Shown here: positions 17,799 through 24,852 of the stretch, one piece after another
How positions within the stretch are numbered: the stretch's first letter is position 1
Layout: the number at the start of each line of letters is the position of its first letter
Assembly: GCA_016190585.1 (NCBI GenBank)
Contig: JACPQH010000098.1
Span: forward strand, 1-51,898
Direction: 5' to 3'
Source: Chloroflexota bacterium
Lineage (GTDB): Bacteria; Chloroflexota; Dehalococcoidia; Dehalococcoidales; RBG-16-60-22
Length of the DNA stretch: 51,898 nucleotides
Program-made: the position numbers and the translations under genes
Notes under the pieces: generated by a model
Databases searched by the model: none
What the model was told of the DNA's origin: nothing
The model's input: only the letters and a program-made list of their open reading frames with translations

Positions 17799-17855
17799 GA
17801 CGCATCCTCGCGGAGTTCAGGCTCCTGGACGCAGACATTGCGCTGTTCAGCTAAA

Positions 17856-17928
17856 TGGAGATAGGGGGATTCGAACCCCCGACCTCTGCGATGCGAACGC
17901 AGCGCTCTCCCGATTGAGCTATATCCCC
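17856..17928 (-). tRNA. tRNA-Ala (CGC)
   Basis: Read on the minus strand, this 73-nt sequence folds as a tRNA with acceptor GGGGATA/TATCTCC, including the G3-U70 pair that defines tRNA-Ala. The anticodon stem CTGCG/CGCAG holds loop TTCGCAT with anticodon CGC, and the T-arm is GGGGG-TTCGAAT-CCCCC. CCA is not encoded. Confidence 0.96.
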
Positions 17929-17962
17929 AGACTACCCAATTATAGCACAGGCGGTGTTATCG

Positions 17963-18763
17963 TTAACGCTCTACCCGGCTTACGCGGTAGCACATCTTGC
18001 CGGCCGGCGCGATGACCTCGATAATCTCGGACTGGCAGCGCCCGAGAACCGATTTTCCGATCGGGGAGGCGCTGGATATCCTGCCGTTGGCCGGGTCAAC
18101 CTCGGTGGGGTGGACGATGACGTAGTTGACCTCCTGCCCGGTGGACTGGTTCTCCAGGTAGACGCGGTCGCCGATATTTATTCTTACGGCGACTCTTGAC
18201 TCGCTGTTAAGGATGGTGGCCAGCTTGAGCGTTTCTTCCAGCTCCTTGATGCGCCCTTCCAGAAAGCTCTTCTGTTCCCGGGCGGCGGCCAGCGGCGCGT
18301 TCTCCCGGAAGTCCTTGTCGGCGGCGGCTTTGGTAATGTCCTCGATAACCTGGCTGCGCTTGTTCTTGAGCCCGGCGAGCTCGGCTTCAAGCTCGGCGTA
18401 GCCCCGCGCCGTCAGCGCCACCACCTCGGGCAGCCCGCAGCGGCCGTTGGGGGCGCTTTTTGCCTTTTTAGCCTTCAGGTGGATGCCGAGATTGGTCCGG
18501 CTCCAGCCCGCCTTTCTGGCGTAAGCCAGGAAAGCCTTCACCAGTTCGAGCTTGCTGGCATAGTCCGTGTCTGACAGGGAAAGCTGCTCGGCATAGTTGG
18601 CTATCTCGGGAGCCGTCAGCGCCGCGAAAGAGCGCCCCCAACTGTACCACCGGACAAAGCTGTTTATCTCCTGCTGGCTTCTGGCCCGTTCCTCCGCCTT
18701 CAGACCTGCCAGGTACTGCCCGGCGCCCTCCCCCAGGCTCAGATTCTTGACATCAATTACCAT
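17963..18763 (-). CDS. GreA/GreB-family transcription elongation factor with recombinase-like N-terminal domain
   Basis: A 266-residue protein. Residues from about 110 match GreA: a long antiparallel coiled coil whose tip reads DKDFRENAPL (acidic residues that help RNA polymerase cleave backtracked RNA), followed by the globular domain (RINIGDRVYLENQSTGQEVNYVIV...SSASPIGKSVLG). Normal GreA has about 155-160 residues. The extra 100 N-terminal residues look like the SAM-like core-binding domain of tyrosine recombinases (QQEINSFVRWY...LTAPEIANYAEQL...KAFLAYARKAGW). The ATG at 18763 follows GGGAGGA; the TTG at 18775 overlaps that site. It lies 32 nt after the flavoprotein gene. GreA part firm; N-terminal resemblance by eye. 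Confidence 0.85.
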   Translation of the reverse strand: MVIDVKNLSLGEGAGQYLAGLKAEERARSQQEINSFVRWYSWGRSFAALTAPEIANYAEQLSLSDTDYASKLELVKAFLAYARKAGWSRTNLGIHLKAKKAKSAPNGRCGLPEVVALTARGYAELEAELAGLKNKRSQVIEDITKAAADKDFRENAPLAAAREQKSFLEGRIKELEETLKLATILNSESRVAVRINIGDRVYLENQSTGQEVNYVIVHPTEVDPANGRISSASPIGKSVLGRCQSEIIEVIAPAGKMCYRVSRVER

Positions 18764-18795
18764 CAGTCCTCCCAAATTCTTTATCTAGATATATT

Positions 18796-19992
18796 CTAGT
18801 CGTTCGTCAGCTTCGGGTCAATCTTGGCCCGGAAGGGCGCCCTGACCGAGTCTATCACGCCGGCGAGCGCCAGTTGCCCCGCCAGGCTCAGGGCGAACTT
18901 GCCGTGCCAGTCGAAGGAGACGTCCCGGTCTTCGACCAGCTTCCGGTCGATCCGGCGTGACTTCATGACGGTAAAAATGCGGTCGATGCGCTCGTTGCTC
19001 AGGCTTTCGAACAGGCGGCGCGCCCAGTAGCCTGTCCGGAGCTCGCGGCCCAGTTTCTTGCGCCAGGCGCGGTCGTACCCGGCGAGGCGGGTAGCGGAGA
19101 GGTCGCCGGCCGCGAGGGCGTCATGCAGCGTCCGGGCGGCTATCCCGGCGGCCAGCAGGCCGTAGTAGATACCCCCGCAGGTGGTCGGCTTGACCTGGCC
19201 GGCGGCGTCGCCCACCACCAGCAGGCGCTCCGCCGAGGTGCGCGGCAGCGCGCCCAGGGGAATGGCGCCGTAGCGGACCGGCCCGACGCCAGGGAAAATC
19301 TTGCCGCGGGCGATGAGGGCTGCCATGAGCCGGCTAATTGATGCCGCCGGGCTGCGGCGCGCCAGGAGCCCCACCCGGGCCCTGCCCGGCGCAGAGGGCG
19401 CCAGCCAGCCGAAAAAGCCCGACGTCAGGGCCTGGTCAAAGTAGACCTCGACCTCGTCAACCGCAGCCTCCACCTCGGCCTGGGCCCCGGCGACGAAGTC
19501 CCTGATCCGCCCCAGGCCGAGCCGCCGGCCGAATGACGGGCTGAAGCCGCCGGCGAACACGGCCGCCCGCGCCTGAAGCCGCTGGGTCTTCCCGCCCGCC
19601 GCCGTCTCCACCGTCACCCCGCCGGGACCGGGGAAGATGCCCGCCGCCGCGGTATCGAACCGGTACTCCACCCCCAGCCGGCGCGCCCGGTCCGCCAGGA
19701 GCCCGTCGAACGCCCGGCGGTCGACGGTATAATACTGCGTCTCGGGGCGGGCGACGGCGATCTCCAGGCCGGAAGGTGAGAAGAAACGCGCGCTGCGGGC
19801 GGCGCGGAGAACGCCCCCGGCGTCCAGGTCGAGCAAACCGGCGCATTCCCGCCCGATGATGCCGGCGCAGGACGGCTTGCCCGTGACGCCCGGCTTTTTC
19901 TCGATGACGAGGACGCTGTGGCCGTACGCGGCGAGCCGGGCGGCGGTATGGCTCCCCGCCGGACCGGCGCCGATAACGAGAACGTCGTGCAT
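18796..19992 (-). CDS. Geranylgeranyl-reductase-family FAD-dependent oxidoreductase
   Basis: A 398-residue flavoprotein with N-terminal dinucleotide-binding motif VIGAGPAGSHTA (6-17), VIEKKPG at the end of the second strand, the family cysteine motif KPSCAGIIG and the C-terminal FAD motif VVGDAAGQVKPTTCGGIYYG. This family reduces isoprenoid chains of lipids, quinones or chlorophyll-like molecules at the membrane surface. No photosynthesis genes are near, so a lipid or menaquinone side chain is the likely substrate (inference). TATAAT (20001-20006) ends 8 nt before the ATG, indicating a leaderless transcript. greA follows as the probable second gene. Confidence 0.88.
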   Translation of the reverse strand: MHDVLVIGAGPAGSHTAARLAAYGHSVLVIEKKPGVTGKPSCAGIIGRECAGLLDLDAGGVLRAARSARFFSPSGLEIAVARPETQYYTVDRRAFDGLLADRARRLGVEYRFDTAAAGIFPGPGGVTVETAAGGKTQRLQARAAVFAGGFSPSFGRRLGLGRIRDFVAGAQAEVEAAVDEVEVYFDQALTSGFFGWLAPSAPGRARVGLLARRSPAASISRLMAALIARGKIFPGVGPVRYGAIPLGALPRTSAERLLVVGDAAGQVKPTTCGGIYYGLLAAGIAARTLHDALAAGDLSATRLAGYDRAWRKKLGRELRTGYWARRLFESLSNERIDRIFTVMKSRRIDRKLVEDRDVSFDWHGKFALSLAGQLALAGVIDSVRAPFRAKIDPKLTND

Positions 19993-20000
19993 TGCTCTAG

Positions 20001-20023
20001 ATTATAGATTATGCTAGTATAGT
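20001..20023. promoter_or_regulatory. Divergent promoters: flavoprotein (minus) and tRNA-Pro (plus)
   Basis: On the minus strand TATAAT at 20001-20006 lies 8 nt before the flavoprotein ATG. On the plus strand TATAGT at 20018-20023 lies 13 nt before the tRNA-Pro 5' end. The two transcription units therefore diverge from about 25 bp of shared DNA. Confidence 0.5.
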
Positions 20024-20036
20024 CCAGGAAGCAAAT

Positions 20037-20113
20037 CGGGGTGTAGCGCAGCCTGGTAGCGCACCTGAATGGGGTTCAGGTGGCCGGCGGTTCAAATCCG
20101 CCCACCCCGACCA
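20037..20113 (+). tRNA. tRNA-Pro (GGG)
   Basis: A full cloverleaf with acceptor CGGGGTG/CACCCCG, anticodon stem CCTGA/TCAGG with loop ATGGGGT (anticodon GGG) and T-arm GGCGG-TTCAAAT-CCGCC. Discriminator A at 20110 is followed by an encoded CCA (20111-20113), unlike the other two tRNAs here. Confidence 0.95.
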
Positions 20114-20210
20114 TCGTCCGGCGTACGACCATACTTTAATTCGCTCTCCCGGGCCAGGTATTTTTTCCGATTTGGCCGGGAAGGCGGCACTCGCTCCGCA
20201 TAACCAGCTT

Positions 20211-20238
20211 TTGACGGACTCCAACCTGGATTTATAAA
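20211..20238 (+). promoter_or_regulatory. Promoter of the binding-protein/kinase/receiver operon
   Basis: TTGACG (20211-20216) and TATAAA (20233-20238) are separated by 16 bp. The expected transcript begins near 20245, 33 nt before the first gene. Confidence 0.6.
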
Positions 20239-20277
20239 ATATGCGAAAGCTGTTATCATTCCAGAGACCGAAGAATA

Positions 20278-21267
20278 ATGTGGAAATACCTGTTAACCCT
20301 ATCGTTGGCTCTCCTGGCCGGGTTGCCTGCATCAGGCTCGTTGGCCTGCTCCGCGGAACGGGCGCCGGTCGTCGTGGCCTATTCCCCGTATGAGGCTACG
20401 GCCCTTTTCTGGATCGCCCGGGACCGGCAGTTCTTCAGCAGCAACGGTCTCGAGGTGAGCTTGCGCCGGTACGATTCCGGGGCCGCCTCGCTGGTCGGGG
20501 TCTTGAAGGGGGAGGCGGATATCGCGGTCGGGCTTAGCGAGTTCCCGGTGGTCCGGATGGCGTTCCAGAAAGAGAAGATGACTGTTGTCGCGAACGCTGA
20601 CCACGGCGAGTTCATCTACCTCGTGGGACGCCGGGACCGGGGAATTGAGAAAGCCGCGGACCTCAAGGGGAAAAGGGTCGGTACCGCGTTCGGGACGGTG
20701 GCGCAGTTCCATCTCGGCAGGTTCCTCGCGTTGAACGGCATCAAGGCGCCGGACTTGACCCTGGTTGACCTCAAGACGCCGGCCGAGTGGGTGAACGCGG
20801 TACTGGACGGGACCGTTGACGCGGTGGCAACCGCCCAGCCGGACGCCAATACGGTCAAAGACAGCCTGGGCGATGACGGCTTTATCTGGCCGGTACAGAG
20901 CGATCGCTTCGTACACGGGCTGATAGTCGCCACCGGCGAGTGGGTGGCCAATCATCCTGAACTGGTGACAAGGTTCCTTAAGGCGATAGCGCAGGCCGAG
21001 GAGTACGCCTTGCGTTCCCCGGCGGAGTCGAAAGCCATCGTCTAGAAGGGGCTTGACCTGGACGTCGGCTACATGGAAACGGTCTGGCGGCAAAACCAGT
21101 TCACGCTCACCCTTTACCAATCGCTGATTTTCGCCATGGAAGACGAAGCCCGCTGGATGATAGAGAACAACCTGACCACCGAAAAGGACGTCCCCTATTT
21201 TGAGGATTACATCTATGAAAACAGCCTGAAAGCCATCAAGCCGGAGGCGGTCACGATAATCCGCTGA
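20278..21267 (+). pseudogene. ABC-type substrate-binding protein interrupted by an in-frame amber codon
   Basis: A periplasmic binding protein of the NMT1/THI5-like (nitrate, taurine, sulfonate) type: signal peptide (1-25), then PVVVAYSPYEATALFWIARDR, GEADIAVGLSEFPVV and DLKGKRVGTAFGTVAQFHLGR. The frame reads to a TAG at 21043-21045 (codon 256) and continues in the same frame for 74 codons with matching family sequence (GLDLDVGYMETVWRQNQF...SLKAIKPEAV), giving about 330 codons. A single CAG-to-TAG change would explain it. The product is truncated or made by readthrough. It is followed by a sensor kinase and a receiver protein, an arrangement in which the binding protein may present a ligand to the kinase. 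Confidence 0.85.
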
Positions 21268-21278
21268 AGAAGCTGAGC

Positions 21279-23540
21279 ATGAGAATCAGAACCCAGTTCG
21301 TTATAACTATGCTTTTATTCGGCGCCGTGCTGGCGGCCGTCGCCGCCTCCGCGGTTGTCACCAGCCGGATGGTGGAGTCGGCCCGCGAACAGGGGAACCT
21401 CGCCGACAGCGTGGCCCAGGGCGCCAGCGAGCTGAGCTACCTGGCGAACGACTACCTGATTCACCGGGAAGACCGGCAGCTTAACAGGTGGCAGGCCAGG
21501 TTTGATACTTTCTCCGGCGCGGTCGCCAGGCTTGAGGAAAAGAACCCGGCGCAGCAGGGACTGGTCCGCAGTATCCGAGCCAATACCACGAGACTGGAAG
21601 ACGTATTTAAAAGCATCGTCGCCGCCATCGGCAGCGACTCACCGGGTCCGGGCGGCACTCTGGACCCGGTAGCGCTGAGCGTTTCGTGGAGCCGTATCGC
21701 GGTGCAGAGCCAGGCGCTTGTCTCCGACGCGTCTCGCTTGTCGAATGTCCAGGAGAATCAGGTTAGCCAGCTCCAGACGACCAACGACACCATTATCATC
21801 ATTCTTATCGTCGTTCTCCTCGCCTATTTCCTGATAAACTACCTGCTGACGCAGCGGCGGGCATTGAGCGGTCTGGCGAGGCTTCAAAGCGGGGCGGCCG
21901 CTATCGGCACCGGCAACCTGGATTACCGGATCGAGGTAAAAGGCAACGATGAAATCGGGGACCTGTCGCGCGCCTTCAACCGGATGACCGGCGACCTCAA
22001 GCTTGTGACCGCGTCGAAGGCCGAGCTTGAGAGGGAAATTGACGAACGCAAGAAGGCCGAGGAAGCAACGGAAGCCCACCGGCAACTGCTCGACACGACG
22101 TTCCGGAATGTCCCGGTACAGGTTAACCTCATGGGTAGCGATTTGCGGATCATGCTGGTAAACCCGGCCTACCAGGCGATCGCGCCCGGTAAAGAGATGA
22201 TAGGTAAAAACCTGGATGAACTGTGGCCGGAGACCCGGCAGCAGTTTGTGGAACTGTGCCGGAGGGTACTGGCCACCGGGGAGCCATACCACGCGGTCGA
22301 TGAATTCAACATGGTCGCCAGTTACCCGGGAGGCCCCCCGGAGCCCAGGTACTTCACCTGGTCATTGTACCGGGTAGACTTGCCCAAAGGGGGGCGCGGA
22401 ATCCTTAACGTCGCCTGGGAAACGACCGAACGCAAGAAGGCGGTGGAGGCGCTCAGGGCAAGTGAACAACGCTGGGTCACCACGCTGTCCAGCATCGGGG
22501 ATGCCGTGATCGCCACCGATACCAAAGGCCTGATTACTTTTTTGAATCCCGTTGCCGAGCGGCTGACCGGATGGAGCTATGGCGAGGCCGTCGGTAAACC
22601 GGTGCTTGAGGTATTCAATATTGTCAACGAGGATTCTCGTGAAACCCTGGAAAATCCCGTCAGCAAGGTGCTGCAGACCGGCCTGGTAACGGGCCTGGCC
22701 AATCATACCGTACTGGTCAGGCGAGACGGTTCGATTGTACCCATCGATGACAGCGGAGCCCCTATCAAGGACCAGGCAGGCCAGATTGCCGGCGCGGTGC
22801 TGGTTTTCCGGGATATTTCGGAACGCCGCAGCGCGGAGGAAAGGGTCAGGACTTATGAAAGGCTAGCCACGATAGGCCAGCTCTCGGGCGGAGTGGCGCA
22901 CGAGCTGAAAAATCCCCTGGCCAGTATCGACAGCGCCGCTTACCTGCTGGAAAGGACGCTGGCCGGCAACGAAGCCACCGGCAGGTATCTCGCGCGGATC
23001 AGGAACGGTGTCGAGAATTGCACCCGGACGATCGACGCGCTTCTGGCGATCACCCGCTCGCAGGATATGATACTAAAAAAAATAGAAATGAAATCGCTGC
23101 TGGCGGAATTCATCAGTGATAATATTCCGCCTGGAGTGCAGGTCGTAAAGAATTTTCCAGCAGAGGACGTGTTCATCGAGGCGGATGAACGGCAATTGAG
23201 GATTGCTATCAGAAATATTATCACCAACGCGGTTCAGGCCATGCGGGGTAACGGCACGCTCACGCTGGGCGTCAGAACAGTTGATGACACGGTTGAAGCC
23301 TCGTTCGGAGACACCGGGCACGGCATCTCTCCGGAAAACCTGCGCAAGGTATTCGAGCCGCTGTTTACGACCAAGGCCAAGGGCCTGGGGATGGGGCTGA
23401 CGATAACCAGGCTCATCGTAGAAAGACAGCACGGCGCTATCACCCTGGACTCCAGGCCGGGTTCAGGTACCACTTTTATATTGAAGTTCCCCGCGTTGCC
23501 CGCAAGGTCTGAGGACTACGGTGAAGATACTCCTGGTTGA
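21279..23540 (+). CDS. Membrane PAS-sensor histidine kinase
   Basis: A 753-residue kinase: membrane segment 1 (about 7-29), a 140-residue extracytoplasmic helical region, membrane segment 2 (about 168-190), HAMP (about 190-245), two PAS/PAC modules (about 265-385 and 390-515), HisKA with phospho-acceptor H541 in VAHELKNPLASI, and an ATPase domain with NIITNAVQAM and GLGMGLTITRLI. It starts 11 nt after the binding-protein frame and overlaps the receiver gene. The extracytoplasmic region may detect the liganded binding protein (inference). Since that gene is broken by an amber codon, input to this kinase may be altered. Confidence 0.92.
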   Translation: MRIRTQFVITMLLFGAVLAAVAASAVVTSRMVESAREQGNLADSVAQGASELSYLANDYLIHREDRQLNRWQARFDTFSGAVARLEEKNPAQQGLVRSIRANTTRLEDVFKSIVAAIGSDSPGPGGTLDPVALSVSWSRIAVQSQALVSDASRLSNVQENQVSQLQTTNDTIIIILIVVLLAYFLINYLLTQRRALSGLARLQSGAAAIGTGNLDYRIEVKGNDEIGDLSRAFNRMTGDLKLVTASKAELEREIDERKKAEEATEAHRQLLDTTFRNVPVQVNLMGSDLRIMLVNPAYQAIAPGKEMIGKNLDELWPETRQQFVELCRRVLATGEPYHAVDEFNMVASYPGGPPEPRYFTWSLYRVDLPKGGRGILNVAWETTERKKAVEALRASEQRWVTTLSSIGDAVIATDTKGLITFLNPVAERLTGWSYGEAVGKPVLEVFNIVNEDSRETLENPVSKVLQTGLVTGLANHTVLVRRDGSIVPIDDSGAPIKDQAGQIAGAVLVFRDISERRSAEERVRTYERLATIGQLSGGVAHELKNPLASIDSAAYLLERTLAGNEATGRYLARIRNGVENCTRTIDALLAITRSQDMILKKIEMKSLLAEFISDNIPPGVQVVKNFPAEDVFIEADERQLRIAIRNIITNAVQAMRGNGTLTLGVRTVDDTVEASFGDTGHGISPENLRKVFEPLFTTKAKGLGMGLTITRLIVERQHGAITLDSRPGSGTTFILKFPALPARSEDYGEDTPG

Positions 23541-23889
23541 TGACAATGAGGAATTTTGCGAGACCTTCAGTGATATTCTGAGTCTGGAAGGTCATGCGGT
23601 CCGGTGTGTTTTTTCCGGGCGCGAAGCCCTGGCAGAAACGGAGGCATTTTTACCCGAATTGCTGTTCCTCGATGTCAAGCTGCCGGACATTGACGGCGTT
23701 CACGTATTAAAGCAGATAGCTTCATCCGGCCGTAAAATCACCGTGGTCATGATGACAGGCTACTCCGTGCCCGATTTGATCCAGGAGGCTCTCGCCCTTG
23801 GAGCCAGAGCAGCGTTTGCCAAACCCCTTGATTACGCCCGGGTTTTTGACATTGTCGAAGAGGCCTCTGACAGGAAGCCGGGCGCCTGA
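23521..23889 (+). CDS. Single-domain response regulator (receiver only)
   Basis: A 122-residue CheY-like protein with acidic pocket VDDN (6-9), phospho-acceptor D51 in LLFLDVKLPDIDG, T/S switch in MMTGYS and the conserved lysine in AKPLDY. No output domain follows. It starts at GTG inside the last codons of the sensor kinase, overlapping by 20 nt, so it is co-translated with it and is probably its direct target. Its effect must pass through a protein partner or a phosphorelay; none is adjacent. Confidence 0.9.
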   Translation: MKILLVDDNEEFCETFSDILSLEGHAVRCVFSGREALAETEAFLPELLFLDVKLPDIDGVHVLKQIASSGRKITVVMMTGYSVPDLIQEALALGARAAFAKPLDYARVFDIVEEASDRKPGA

Positions 23890-23931
23890 CCGGCTCCCCC
23901 GCCTCATCGTTCCTCCCCACGCCTGGTTCTA

Positions 23932-24076
23932 CTCAATCTTGGTTGAGATTGTTAAGCAACCTCACCCCCTCGCTTCCTGACTGCCCTCTCCATCCATATA
24001 TCGCTTTGCGCGGCACCATCTTTCAGGATGGAGAGGGGATTGGGGGTGAGGCAGTCTGACAGCAACCAGGATTGAG
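23932..24076. repeat. MITE-like element, family 1, copy B
   Basis: A 145-bp element with the same 14-bp terminal inverted repeat as copy A (one mismatch: CTCAATCTTGGTTG at 23932-23945 and CAACCAGGATTGAG at 24063-24076). It is nearly identical to the reverse complement of 2675-2812, including the middle block CATATATCGCTTTGCGCGG and the arm GGATTGGGGGTGAGGC. It sits between the receiver gene and the desulforedoxin promoter. Confidence 0.85.
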
Positions 24077-24097
24077 TAATCAGCCACGCCTGATTAT

Positions 24098-24126
24098 TTG
24101 ACAAGCCCGGCGTGGTACACTATAAT
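24098..24126 (+). promoter_or_regulatory. Perfect consensus sigma-70 promoter of the desulforedoxin genes
   Basis: TTGACA (24098-24103), 17-bp spacer, TATAAT (24121-24126): all twelve consensus bases at ideal spacing. It begins 22 bp after the MITE-like element and drives the gene starting at 24162. Confidence 0.8.
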
Positions 24127-24161
24127 AATACGCGGAAAAATATACACAGAGAGGGTGCTCA

Positions 24162-24281
24162 ATGGCAAACGAAGTTGGCAAAAGGTACCGCTGCGGCAAG
24201 TGCGGCGCGGAGTTCATCGTCACCCGCGGCGGCAAGGGCAGTATCAACTGCTGCAAGCAGCCGATGGAGATCAAGAAATAA
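24162..24281 (+). CDS. Desulforedoxin
   Basis: A 39-residue protein beginning MANEVGKRYRCGKCGAEF and ending with the adjacent-cysteine motif INCCKQPMEI. Four cysteines in CxxC...CC order are the signature of desulforedoxin, the rubredoxin-like FeS4 domain of Desulfovibrio and of superoxide-reductase N-termini. Free desulforedoxins are about 36-38 residues, so this is full length. It would be a small one-electron carrier in the cytoplasm, possibly for oxygen or superoxide defence. It has a perfect consensus promoter and is followed after 27 nt by a second such gene. Confidence 0.88.
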   Translation: MANEVGKRYRCGKCGAEFIVTRGGKGSINCCKQPMEIKK

Positions 24282-24308
24282 CCTGGCGAAATTCTAGGAG
24301 GTTCCCAC

Positions 24309-24452
24309 GTGGCGATTCAGCTTGGTAAGAGATACCGCTGCAAGCTCTGCAACACCGAGGTGCTCTGCACCAAAGCCGGGGAAGGCCCCATCATTTGCTG
24401 CGGGCAGGAAATGGAAGTCCAGGAGCCGAGACCCGTCCCGTCTTCCGACTAG
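24309..24452 (+). CDS. Second desulforedoxin-like protein
   Basis: A 47-residue paralogue of the preceding gene: IQLGKRYRCKLCNTEV then PIICCGQEMEV, again CxxC plus CC for one FeS4 centre, with an extra cysteine between (LCT) and a short proline-rich tail. It starts at GTG after AGGAGG. The order of two separate one-domain genes suggests local duplication followed by divergence. It shares the promoter at 24098. Whether the two form a heterodimer cannot be judged here. Confidence 0.85.
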   Translation: MAIQLGKRYRCKLCNTEVLCTKAGEGPIICCGQEMEVQEPRPVPSSD

Positions 24453-24471
24453 CGCTGCCAGATACAAATCC

Positions 24472-24490
24472 TTCTCCCGCGACGGGAGAA
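24472..24490. terminator. Short hairpin after the desulforedoxin genes
   Basis: TTCTCCCG-CGA-CGGGAGAA, an 8-bp perfect stem with a 3-nt loop, 20 nt after the second desulforedoxin stop. It has no T-tract, so it may be a weak terminator, a processing site or a piece of the hairpin repeats seen elsewhere in the window. Confidence 0.4.
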
Positions 24491-24531
24491 AGCCGGGCTA
24501 AGGGCACCGGCCCTTAAACCAGTTCCGAGCT

Positions 24532-24831
24532 TCAGGCTGATTCAGGGCCCCTGGTCTCCGGGGTAGCCGGGGGCGGGGCCTGGTTCAGCTTTTTCATCAA
24601 GCGAGACTTACGCCGGGCCGCGGCGTTCTTATGAATCAAACCCTTCTCGGCGGCCTTGTCCAGCGTGCTGATCGCCGCGACGACCGCCTCTGGCGCGGCG
24701 GCGGCCCCGGCGCTAATCAGGCCCTGCGCCTTCTTGACGCTCGTCTTGACCTGGCTCTTGGCGGACTTGTTCCGGGCATGCCGCCGGGCGGATACCCTGA
24801 CCTGTTTTCTGGCTGATTTCGTAACTGGCAA
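24532..24831 (-). CDS. rpsT: 30S ribosomal protein S20
   Basis: A 99-residue, very basic, helical protein with the S20 pattern: KSARKQVRVSARRHARNKSAKSQVKT, and IHKNAAARRKSRLMKKLN near the C-terminus. S20 binds 16S rRNA early in small-subunit assembly. A short alanine- and proline-rich extension follows the conserved part. The start is TTG with GGGAGGA upstream, an unusual but well-supported initiation codon for a ribosomal protein gene. It lies 21 nt after relA/spoT and is probably co-transcribed with it. Confidence 0.95.
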   Translation of the reverse strand: MPVTKSARKQVRVSARRHARNKSAKSQVKTSVKKAQGLISAGAAAAPEAVVAAISTLDKAAEKGLIHKNAAARRKSRLMKKLNQAPPPATPETRGPESA

Positions 24832-24852
24832 AAACCGATCCTCCCAATATTT

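Noticed and set aside
21043..21045. Amber codon as pyrrolysine
   Set aside because: The position is an ordinary surface region of a binding protein, the protein is not a methylamine methyltransferase, and no Pyl genes are seen. A point mutation is simpler.
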